This document shows positions 1 to 6,651 of a DNA stretch of 8,807 nucleotides, piece by piece. Positions within the stretch are counted from its first letter, which is position 1, and each line of letters opens with the position of its first letter. This stretch comes from Sphingobacteriaceae bacterium (GTDB taxonomy: Bacteria > Bacteroidota > Bacteroidia > Sphingobacteriales > Sphingobacteriaceae): the NCBI GenBank assembly GCA_947478315.1, contig CANJWF010000042.1:1-8807 (forward strand), read 5' to 3'. The notes beneath the pieces were generated by a model that did not search any database, was not told the origin of the DNA, and was given only the letters and a program-made list of their open reading frames with translations. The position numbers and the translations under genes are program-made.

Positions 1-1
1 A

Positions 2-1027
2 CGCCTAGTGCCAAATCTGGGTGGATTGGGTATTATTTTAGGGGTATTATTTGCTTATTCTTTAGTTGCAGACGCGCATTTATTTCCTAATGCTGGTGTA
101 ATTTTAGCCGCTTCGTTAGTGATTTCAATTATCGGGCTTAAAGATGACTTAGTAGGCATTACCCCGTACAAAAAGTTTGCGGCACAGTTTATGGCTGCAT
201 TTTTGGTAAGCGTATTGGCCGACATGAGAATTACACATTTGTTTGGCATTTTTGGCATTGATGAATTAAGTTATTTTCCTAGTGTCTTATTAACAATTTT
301 TACAATTGTAGGTATCATCAACGCATTTAACTTAATTGATGGAATTGACGGACTGGCAGGCGGGATAGCTTTGGTGGTATCTGCAACTTATGCGATTCTA
401 TTTTACATTTCCGATGATTTGGGATGGTCTTATTTAGCTTGTGCATTAGCTGGAGCAAGTATTGGATTTTTAATTTACAATATTTCTCCTGCAAAAATAT
501 TCATGGGGGATACGGGTGCTTTATTTATTGGTTTTATAGTATCCTTATTTAGCGTAAGATTACTCAATACAAACTACGTTAAAAATGATTTATTAGATAT
601 TACAATCAACACTCAAATTGCTCCAGCATTATCTATTGCCATTCTAATTATTCCATTATTCGACACATTGCGTGTTTTTACCATTCGTATTCTAAATAGC
701 GAGTCTCCTTTCAAAGCCGACAGAAATCATATTCATCACAAACTCTTAGATATTGGATTCTCTCACACGAAAGCCACTATTTCCTTAGTCTCCTGTAATA
801 TATTTTTTATTGCATTAGTATTATTTCTCCAAGATATTGGAAATTCCCAACTGATGCTTACTTTGGTGATTAGTGTCTTATTAACAAACACGGCATTAAC
901 ACTCTATGTAAACCATAAAAGAGAAAAATTAAATAAGGACCGCTTCGGCACAAATTCAAAAAGCGATGAAATGACGATGAAAAAAGATTTGTTAAGTGAT
1001 GTTTTAGAGAAAATTATCCATAATTGA
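2..1027 (+). CDS. WecA/MraY-family polyprenyl-phosphate sugar-1-phosphate transferase (5' end outside the window)
   Basis: Integral inner-membrane enzyme that, by family, moves a sugar-1-phosphate (typically GlcNAc-1-P or a related HexNAc-1-P) from a UDP-sugar onto undecaprenyl phosphate, the first step of O-antigen, capsule or enterobacterial-common-antigen-type glycan synthesis. Counting the GTG at position 8 as residue 1, I see PNLGGLG (2-8), the Asp pair in LKDDLVG (44-50), NAFNLIDGIDGLAGG (105-119), the MGDTG loop (166-170), IPLFDTLRV (215-223) and the cytosolic DRNHIHH motif (238-244), with hydrophobic segments throughout. The reading frame is open to the window edge (R-L-V-P-N before LGG), and the family normally has a further 40-60 residues here with the first membrane helix, so the gene is cut by the window and GTG at 8 is an internal Val. 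The last 35 residues are a charged, lysine-rich cytosolic tail. The WecA/TagO/Rfe group fits better than true MraY, but the exact sugar cannot be read from sequence. The stop lies 18 bases before the Wzi-like gene, which suggests one operon. Confidence 0.9.
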   Translation, partial: RLVPNLGGLGIILGVLFAYSLVADAHLFPNAGVILAASLVISIIGLKDDLVGITPYKKFAAQFMAAFLVSVLADMRITHLFGIFGIDELSYFPSVLLTIFTIVGIINAFNLIDGIDGLAGGIALVVSATYAILFYISDDLGWSYLACALAGASIGFLIYNISPAKIFMGDTGALFIGFIVSLFSVRLLNTNYVKNDLLDITINTQIAPALSIAILIIPLFDTLRVFTIRILNSESPFKADRNHIHHKLLDIGFSHTKATISLVSCNIFFIALVLFLQDIGNSQLMLTLVISVLLTNTALTLYVNHKREKLNKDRFGTNSKSDEMTMKKDLLSDVLEKIIHN

Positions 1028-1045
1028 GGCTAATTATTATCTAAC

Positions 1046-2617
1046 ATGTACAGCAAATACCTATCGACATGGTTATTGGGAATTACGTTGTTTGTTGGAT
1101 ACAAAACTTCTAGTCAACCTCTTTCTTTCAAAAACGACATTGATAGTTCTCAAAAACGCAACTTTCATACAGCTTTCAAAAATCCATTAGAACAAGCAAC
1201 CTGTAATTTCGAATCTAATTCCAATGCAACAAATAAAAAATGGTGGCTAAGGAAATTATTTTACGAACATTTGGTTGAGGTTACACATCCCGATTACACA
1301 TTTAATTTCGATTTTTTACCTGATTGGCAAATCGGACACGAATTTGACGAAGTGATAAAAACAACGTGGCTGAACACACGTGCATTTCAAATAGACGGCT
1401 CTTTGGGGAAGAAACTAAAATTCTACTCTTTTTTTTCCGAAAACCAAGGAATATATCCTAATTATTTACAGCAATATATTGCAAACAATCAAATTGTTCC
1501 AGGACAAGGTCAAGCGCATCCATCAACACAAACGAGTGTAGGGGCAAACGTTGCGGATTTTGCCAATTCTGAGGCCTATATTTGCTATGCTGTTAACCGA
1601 TATATAGATGCTGAATTAGGTTATGGACGCAATTTTATCGGCGATGGTTATCGTTCACTACTATTATCTAACGGAACACTTAGTTACCCTTATTTAAAAA
1701 TCGAGGCTCATGCAGGTCGTTTACATTATACTGCCATGTGGGCACAAATGATAGACCAATTACCTATTGCAACACTAGACACAGCCTATGGTCGTAAAAA
1801 TGCTGTTTTTCATTATTTAGACTGGCGAGTAACCCCTTCATTTAAAATCGGATTTTTTGAAAACGTAATTTATCGAAACGTAAATGTCGACAAATCGTAC
1901 CGAGGATTTGATTGGGCTTATGCCAATCCATTGGTTTTTTTACGTCCTGTTGAATATGCATTGGGCTCTGACGATAAAATGAGTCTCGGATTAAATAGTT
2001 CTTATGGGTTCAAGCATATAACATTTTATGGTCAATTTCTGTTAAATGAGTTTAATGCAAAAGATTTTTTAAGCAACAATGGTTCTTATCGCAATAAATA
2101 TGCCTATCAAATTGGGGGGAAATGCATCAACTGGTTGGGTATTAAAAATCTGACTTTTTTATTAGAGTTTAATACTGCCACTCCCTTTACCTATTCTGCT
2201 CGTATCCCCACTATCAACTATGCTCATTATAATCAACCATTGGCCCACCCTTTAGGTGGAAACTTCAGAGAAATAGTAAACCGAATAAACTACCAATGGA
2301 AGAGATGGGAGACCAACATAGAATTGTTGTATGCTTATTATGGTTTGGATAAGAATGGATTTAATTATGGGCATGATATTTATAAGCCATACACTACAGC
2401 GGTGCAGTTGTATGGCAATTATATAGGACAGGGACTGTCGACAACACTCTACTACGGAGATATTAAATCAGCTTATCTAATCAATCCAAAAACTAACTTA
2501 AGGCTAGAACTAAATATCACCTATCGGGACGAAACAAATACGGAATTTAAACATCGTGATTTTTTCTTTTCAATCGGATTACGAAGCTCATTTAGAACGT
2601 TTTACTATGATTTTTAA
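1046..2617 (+). CDS. Wzi/RemB-like outer-membrane beta-barrel protein (capsule assembly / gliding-related family)
   Basis: A 523-residue secreted protein. Residues 1-23 are a signal-peptide-like stretch (Lys4, then a hydrophobic core), with likely cleavage around Ser23/Gln24. The rest is rich in Tyr, Phe, Trp, Asn and Gly with alternating strand patterns, and it ends in Phe, as outer-membrane barrels usually do. Recognisable family-like blocks are GYGRNFIGDGYRSLLLS (192-208), GFFENVIYR (269-277), NPLVFLRPVEYALGSDDK (294-311) and HYNQPLAHPLGGNFRE (394-409). These resemble the Bacteroidota branch of the Wzi capsule-assembly family, which includes the gliding-associated RemB proteins. Wzi itself is an outer-membrane lectin that holds capsule at the cell surface; whether this protein does so is inference. 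The start ATG at 1046 is the only sensible one, since it yields the signal peptide directly. The gene follows the sugar-phosphate transferase by 18 bases, and that shared context supports a role in surface polysaccharide display or export. No Shine-Dalgarno motif is visible. Confidence 0.72.
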   Translation: MYSKYLSTWLLGITLFVGYKTSSQPLSFKNDIDSSQKRNFHTAFKNPLEQATCNFESNSNATNKKWWLRKLFYEHLVEVTHPDYTFNFDFLPDWQIGHEFDEVIKTTWLNTRAFQIDGSLGKKLKFYSFFSENQGIYPNYLQQYIANNQIVPGQGQAHPSTQTSVGANVADFANSEAYICYAVNRYIDAELGYGRNFIGDGYRSLLLSNGTLSYPYLKIEAHAGRLHYTAMWAQMIDQLPIATLDTAYGRKNAVFHYLDWRVTPSFKIGFFENVIYRNVNVDKSYRGFDWAYANPLVFLRPVEYALGSDDKMSLGLNSSYGFKHITFYGQFLLNEFNAKDFLSNNGSYRNKYAYQIGGKCINWLGIKNLTFLLEFNTATPFTYSARIPTINYAHYNQPLAHPLGGNFREIVNRINYQWKRWETNIELLYAYYGLDKNGFNYGHDIYKPYTTAVQLYGNYIGQGLSTTLYYGDIKSAYLINPKTNLRLELNITYRDETNTEFKHRDFFFSIGLRSSFRTFYYDF

Positions 2618-2662
2618 GGTAGAAAGCATTCAATACTCCCCCATAAACACAGCTAATCTGCA

Positions 2663-2674
2663 TATACATGTATA
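2663..2674. repeat. Perfect 12-bp palindrome upstream of leuS
   Basis: The bases TATACATGTATA are their own reverse complement and sit about 100 bases before the leuS start and 45 bases after the Wzi-like gene. A perfect 12-bp palindrome could be an operator for a dimeric regulator. However, A/T-rich DNA yields such palindromes by chance, and no second copy was noticed nearby. Treat it as a candidate site only. Confidence 0.25.
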
Positions 2675-2701
2675 AATTTTATAATTTCGCGATTAAGAAT
2701 T

Positions 2702-2728
2702 TCGTCCTTTCGAACGCTGAAAGGATGA
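2702..2728 (+). promoter_or_regulatory. Hairpin in the leuS 5' leader (or end of the upstream transcript)
   Basis: Positions 2702-2711 pair with 2719-2728: ten base pairs including one G-U wobble (2704-2726), closed around the seven-base loop GAACGCT (2712-2718). The core arms are TCCTTTC and GAAAGGA. No T-run follows the 3' arm, so it is not a canonical intrinsic terminator. It lies 42 bases before the leuS ATG, so it could be part of the leuS leader, a processing or stability element, or a weak end signal for the upstream gene. It is the best-formed stem in this gap, but its function is not shown. Confidence 0.35.
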
Positions 2729-2739
2729 TAAGCCATTAA

Positions 2740-2756
2740 TTGATAGTTTTTATCAA
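2740..2756 (+). promoter_or_regulatory. Small hairpin just before the leuS start
   Basis: TTGATA (2740-2745) pairs with TATCAA (2751-2756) around a GTTTT loop, ending 14 bases before the leuS ATG. The stem is short and A/T-rich and would be weak alone. Its position next to the ribosome-binding region and beside the stronger hairpin at 2702-2728 is the only reason to list it. The bases between it and the ATG are A-rich with no Shine-Dalgarno motif. Confidence 0.2.
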
Positions 2757-2770
2757 AATAGCAAAACATT

Positions 2771-5554
2771 ATGGAATATCATTTCAACACAGTTGAACAG
2801 AAGTGGCAAATTTTTTGGGCAAAGCATCAAACTTTTAGCGTAGACATCCATCCTAATAAACCAAAATATTATGTATTGGATATGTTTCCTTATCCGTCAG
2901 GAGCAGGGTTACATGTGGGTCACCCGCTAGGTTACATTGCATCCGACATTATCGCGCGCTATAAAAGATTAAAAGGGTTTAATGTACTACATCCGATGGG
3001 CTATGATTCCTTTGGATTGCCAGCAGAACAGTATGCTATTCAAACAGGACAACATCCTTCTTTAACTACCGAAACCAATATTAGGAGATACAGAGAGCAA
3101 TTAGATAAAATTGGATTTTCATTTGATTGGAATCGAGAGGTGCGAACTAGTTCTCCTGATTACTACCAATGGACGCAATGGATTTTTATGCAACTATTTA
3201 ATGCTTGGTACAATAAAAATAATGACCAGGCAGAATCTATTCATACTTTGATAGCACACTTAGAAAAACATGGTACTAGCGACTTAAAGGCTGTTTGCGA
3301 TGACGATGCACAAAAGATAACAGCAAAGGCATGGAATGCTATGTGTGAAGAAGAACAACAAGCGGAATTATTGAAATATAGACTTACCTATCTAAAAGAA
3401 AGTACGGTAAACTGGTGTGCTGCACTAGGTACGGTATTGGCAAACGATGAGGTTATAAACGGATTTTCGGAACGCGGAGGACATCCTGTAGAACAGAAAA
3501 AAATGCTCCAATGGAGTATGCGAATTAGTGCCTATGCCGAAAGATTATTAAAAGGGCTCGATAGCATAGATTGGCCAGAGCCACTCAAAGAAATGCAACG
3601 TCATTGGATTGGAAAAAGCAAGGGTGCATTGGTAAAATTCAAAATAGACAAAAATAGTAACGAGGCAATAGAGGTATTTACCACTCGCTTAGATACGATT
3701 TTTGGGGTTACATTTTTAGTTATTGCGCCAGAACACGAACTAGTGAACGAATTAACTACCCCAGAACAACAACAAGCGATTACTGAATACAGAACCAAAA
3801 CGAAAGCGAAAACAGAGCGAGAGCGAATGAGTGACACAAAAACCGTCACTGGTGCATTTACTGGCAGCTATGCACTACATCCTTTTACAGAAAAGCCTAT
3901 CCCTATTTGGATAGCAGACTATGTCTTAGCAAGCTATGGAACAGGAGCCGTAATGGCAGTACCATCTGGCGACCAACGAGATTATCTTTTTGCCAAACAT
4001 TTTAATTTACCCATCATAAAAATTTTAGACAGCCAAATTGCTACAGATGGAGCAAATCCGACCAAAGAAGGAACCTATATCAACTCTGACTTTATCAATG
4101 GATTTACCTACGAAAAAGCGACCCAGCTACTAGAAAAGCAATTAGAACAATTAGCGTTGGGAAAGCCAACTATTAACTACAGGATGCGCGATGCGGTGTT
4201 TGGACGACAGCGTTATTGGGGGGAACCTGTACCAGTTTATTTCAAGGGTAGTCTACCTTATTTAATTGACGAAAAAGATTTGCCTCTTTTACTGCCCGAA
4301 ATTGACAAATATTTACCTACAGATACAGGGGAACCTCCTTTGGCTAGAGCTAAAGATTGGAAATATGATCGCACGTATCATTATGAATTGAGTACCATGC
4401 CTGGTTGGGCAGGTTCTAGTTGGTATTGGTATCGTTATATGGATGCTCACAACGCATCGGCATTTGCCTCTAAAGAAGCTGTTGAATATTGGCAAGAAGT
4501 AGACCTATATATCGGAGGTTCAGAACATGCAACGGGACATTTGCTATATGCTAGATTTTGGAATAAATTTTTAAAAGATATCGGCCTTGTTTCTACAGAA
4601 GAACCTTTTAAAAAATTGATTAATCAAGGAATGATTCAAGGAAGGTCCAATTTCGTGTACCGCTTAATCAATCCACCATTGGGCGAAATTACCTTTGTAT
4701 CTTACCATTTACGAAATGAATACGAAACCATACCTCTGCACGTTGATGTAAGCATCGTATCAAATGATTTGTTAGATATAGAAGCCTTCAAAAAATCACG
4801 TCCAGAGTTTGCTCATGCAACATTTATCTTAGAAGATGGACATTATATCTGCGGACATGAAGTAGAAAAAATGTCTAAATCGAAATTTAATGTAGTAACT
4901 CCTGATGAAATAGTACAGCAATACGGAGCCGATACTTTACGTTTATACGAAATGTTTTTGGGTCCATTAGAACAAGCTAAGCCATGGAATACCAATGGTA
5001 TCGAAGGCGTTTATAAGTTTTTGCGAAAATTTTGGAAACTATTTTACAACGAGCACGGAGATTTGCAAATAAGTAACGAAGAGCCTACCAAAGCAGCATA
5101 CAAAGCTCTACACAAAATTATACATAAGGTGGAAGACGATATTGAACGGTTTTCGTTCAATACATCTGTATCGGCTTTTATGATTTGTGTAAACGAACTT
5201 CATGAGCTCAAATGTCACCATAGAGAAATACTGCAAAATTTAGTTATTGTATTATCTCCCTACGCACCTCATATTTGTGAAGAGCTTTGGCAAGTATTGG
5301 GTAATGAGGCTGGTTCATTAAGCTACGCTACCTATCCGACCTTTCAACCCGAATATTTAATCGAAAATGAATTTTCATACCCCATATCTATTAATGGAAA
5401 GGTGCGAACAACGATAACGATACCCTTAAATTTGGACACGAACGCCATAGAAACACTCGTGTTAAAAGATAGCACTGTTTTAAAATTCACAGCAGGTAAC
5501 ACTCCCAAAAAGGTAATTATTGTAAAAGGGAAAATTGTGAATGTGGTATTATAG
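2771..5554 (+). CDS. leuS: Leucyl-tRNA synthetase
   Basis: Cytoplasmic class Ia synthetase that activates leucine with ATP and charges tRNA-Leu. The 927 residues are slightly longer than the roughly 860 of E. coli LeuRS. The catalytic fold shows MFPYPSGAGLHVGH with the HIGH-type motif HVGH at 48-51 and KMSKS at 700-704. The CP1 editing domain shows TTRLDT (304-309) and YGTGAVMAVPSGDQRD (389-404); Asp404 matches the E. coli editing-site Asp345 by position in the motif. GSEHATGH (583-590), the anticodon-binding helical domain (about 740-850) and the small C-terminal domain ending at 927 are all present, so the gene is intact. Two lineage features stand out. About 58 extra residues (about 147-204) precede the TVNWC strand. 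The ZN-1 region keeps only Cys216, its second half reading ERGGHPVE, so it should not bind zinc there. The start ATG at 2771 gives the expected N-terminus. It is probably transcribed alone, from the 153-base gap upstream, ending at the inverted repeat downstream. Confidence 0.98.
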   Translation: MEYHFNTVEQKWQIFWAKHQTFSVDIHPNKPKYYVLDMFPYPSGAGLHVGHPLGYIASDIIARYKRLKGFNVLHPMGYDSFGLPAEQYAIQTGQHPSLTTETNIRRYREQLDKIGFSFDWNREVRTSSPDYYQWTQWIFMQLFNAWYNKNNDQAESIHTLIAHLEKHGTSDLKAVCDDDAQKITAKAWNAMCEEEQQAELLKYRLTYLKESTVNWCAALGTVLANDEVINGFSERGGHPVEQKKMLQWSMRISAYAERLLKGLDSIDWPEPLKEMQRHWIGKSKGALVKFKIDKNSNEAIEVFTTRLDTIFGVTFLVIAPEHELVNELTTPEQQQAITEYRTKTKAKTERERMSDTKTVTGAFTGSYALHPFTEKPIPIWIADYVLASYGTGAVMAVPSGDQRDYLFAKHFNLPIIKILDSQIATDGANPTKEGTYINSDFINGFTYEKATQLLEKQLEQLALGKPTINYRMRDAVFGRQRYWGEPVPVYFKGSLPYLIDEKDLPLLLPEIDKYLPTDTGEPPLARAKDWKYDRTYHYELSTMPGWAGSSWYWYRYMDAHNASAFASKEAVEYWQEVDLYIGGSEHATGHLLYARFWNKFLKDIGLVSTEEPFKKLINQGMIQGRSNFVYRLINPPLGEITFVSYHLRNEYETIPLHVDVSIVSNDLLDIEAFKKSRPEFAHATFILEDGHYICGHEVEKMSKSKFNVVTPDEIVQQYGADTLRLYEMFLGPLEQAKPWNTNGIEGVYKFLRKFWKLFYNEHGDLQISNEEPTKAAYKALHKIIHKVEDDIERFSFNTSVSAFMICVNELHELKCHHREILQNLVIVLSPYAPHICEELWQVLGNEAGSLSYATYPTFQPEYLIENEFSYPISINGKVRTTITIPLNLDTNAIETLVLKDSTVLKFTAGNTPKKVIIVKGKIVNVVL

Positions 5555-5580
5555 TTGACACGAATGTATCCAAATTTCAA

Positions 5581-5648
5581 TTATGATAAGTTAACTTTCT
5601 TCACCTATATAAATTTTTTCTTACGGATGAAGAAAGTTAACTTCATAA
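5581..5648. terminator. Long inverted repeat between convergent leuS and pfkA, probable bidirectional transcript end
   Basis: Positions 5588-5603 (AAGTTAACTTTCTTCA) and 5628-5643 are perfect reverse complements: 16 base pairs. Beyond one further position (5604/5627) there is a C-G pair (5605/5626). At 5604/5627 the minus-strand RNA forms a G-U wobble, giving 18 continuous pairs, while plus-strand RNA has a C-A mismatch. At the base, past a two-base bulge (5586-5587), five more pairs form between 5581-5585 and 5644-5648. The loop of about 20 bases carries an A3-T6 run. No T-tract follows either arm, so it is not a textbook intrinsic terminator. Its place exactly between two convergent genes makes a shared terminator or mRNA 3'-end stabiliser the simplest reading. 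The pfkA TGA (5643-5645, minus strand) lies inside the stem base. Confidence 0.55.
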
Positions 5649-6626
5649 AGAGAGTATTTCAACTAATTTCAACAAATTGGGATTCACTTCTCCAATGTGC
5701 TTAATAGCTTGTTCAAACGGGATATAGCTAAACTCTCCTTTTACAATACCCACCATCTCAGCTTGTCTTCCTGCCAATAGTGCCTCTACCGCCGCCACAC
5801 CCAATCGGCTTGCCAACACTCGGTCTAAACAAGAAGGTGCACCTCCTCGTTGAATATGCCCCAATATAGAAACCCGAATATCGTATCGTTTAGGGAATCT
5901 TTCTTCCAATATGCGGGCTACTTGCAAAGCTCCTCCCATTTCATCACCTTCAGCAACCATAATAATTTTAGAAGCCTTATCTTTTCTACTTGTTTCTAAA
6001 CGCAACAATAGTGCATCAATATCTGTCTGACTTTCTGGTATCAAAATTGCTTCTGCTCCAGCTCCTATGCCACTTCTCAAAGCAATAAGCCCCGAATCTC
6101 TACCCATCACCTCTACAATAAATACTCGGTCGTGAGACTCTGCGGTATCACGTAATTTGTCAACGGCGTTAATGACCGTATTAATAGCAGTATCATAACC
6201 AATGGCAAAATCTGTTCCCCATAAATCATTATCAATAGTGCCTGCAATGCCCACAATGGGTATTGAAAATTCAGTCCCAATCAATCGTGCACCAGCAAAA
6301 GTACCATCGCCTCCAATAACAATGAGAGCATCTATCGATTGCTGTTTCAATTGAGCAAATGCCTGTTTTCGACCTTCAACCGTTCTAAATTCGTTGCTAC
6401 GAGCCGTTTTTAAAATAGTACCTCCTCGTTGAATAATATTAGAAACGGATTGACTATTCATCTCAACAAATTCACCTTTAATAAGTCCATCATAACCCCG
6501 TTGAATACCCGTTACGTTCAATTGATAATACCGTGCAGCACGAACCACCGCCCTAATAGCGGCATTCATACCTGGTGCATCTCCTCCCGAAGTGAGCACA
6601 CCTATCCGCTTAATTGTAGACTGCAT
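5643..6626 (-). CDS. pfkA: ATP-dependent 6-phosphofructokinase
   Basis: Cytosolic glycolytic enzyme that phosphorylates fructose 6-phosphate to fructose 1,6-bisphosphate. At 327 residues it has the usual length of bacterial PfkA (about 320). Visible motifs are LTSGGDAPGMNAA (11-23), RGGTILKTAR (67-76), GGDGT (105-109), GTIDND (129-134) with the catalytic-base Asp132 (E. coli Asp127), MGRDSG (174-179), the Arg251 of IRVSILGH (E. coli Arg243) and HIQRGG (257-262) with substrate-binding His257 and Arg260. Gly108 after GGD (E. coli Gly104) is the hallmark of the ATP-using type; pyrophosphate-using enzymes have Asp there. Arg25, Arg29 and Arg159 match effector-site Arg21, Arg25 and Arg154 of E. 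coli, but the Arg54 position reads Ser58 by ungapped counting, so allosteric control may differ. The start at 6626 gives the standard N-terminus. It lies 25 bases downstream of dsbD on the same strand, in an A/T-rich spacer without a Shine-Dalgarno motif, and is probably cotranscribed with it. Its stop is embedded in the inverted repeat shared with leuS. Confidence 0.98.
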   Translation of the reverse strand: MQSTIKRIGVLTSGGDAPGMNAAIRAVVRAARYYQLNVTGIQRGYDGLIKGEFVEMNSQSVSNIIQRGGTILKTARSNEFRTVEGRKQAFAQLKQQSIDALIVIGGDGTFAGARLIGTEFSIPIVGIAGTIDNDLWGTDFAIGYDTAINTVINAVDKLRDTAESHDRVFIVEVMGRDSGLIALRSGIGAGAEAILIPESQTDIDALLLRLETSRKDKASKIIMVAEGDEMGGALQVARILEERFPKRYDIRVSILGHIQRGGAPSCLDRVLASRLGVAAVEALLAGRQAEMVGIVKGEFSYIPFEQAIKHIGEVNPNLLKLVEILSL

Positions 6627-6651
6627 GTTTAAATAAAATTAAAATAAATAC

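Noticed and set aside
55..258. 67-codon open frame on the minus strand
   Set aside because: Antisense to membrane segments of the sugar-phosphate transferase, which has clear family motifs.
3601..3849. 82-codon open frame on the minus strand
   Set aside because: Antisense to the LeuRS editing-domain region; the Cys/Val/Ser-rich translation is a by-product of the sense codons.
4313..4495. 60-codon open frame on the minus strand
   Set aside because: Antisense to the leuS catalytic region with no supporting features.
5555..5560. TTGACA right after the leuS stop, resembling a sigma-70 -35 box
   Set aside because: Bacteroidota promoters use a different consensus, there is no matching -10 box, and the site would fire into the 3' end of the convergent pfkA gene.
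5344..5580. 78-codon open frame on the minus strand overlapping the leuS 3' end
   Set aside because: Almost entirely antisense to the LeuRS C-terminal domain, with no recognisable product.
6429..6632. 67-codon open frame on the plus strand
   Set aside because: Antisense to the conserved N-terminal part of pfkA; no family features.
6627..6651. A/T-rich dsbD-pfkA spacer as a terminator or separate promoter
   Set aside because: There is no stem before the T-rich minus-strand run and no clear promoter box; it looks like an ordinary A/T-rich leader.
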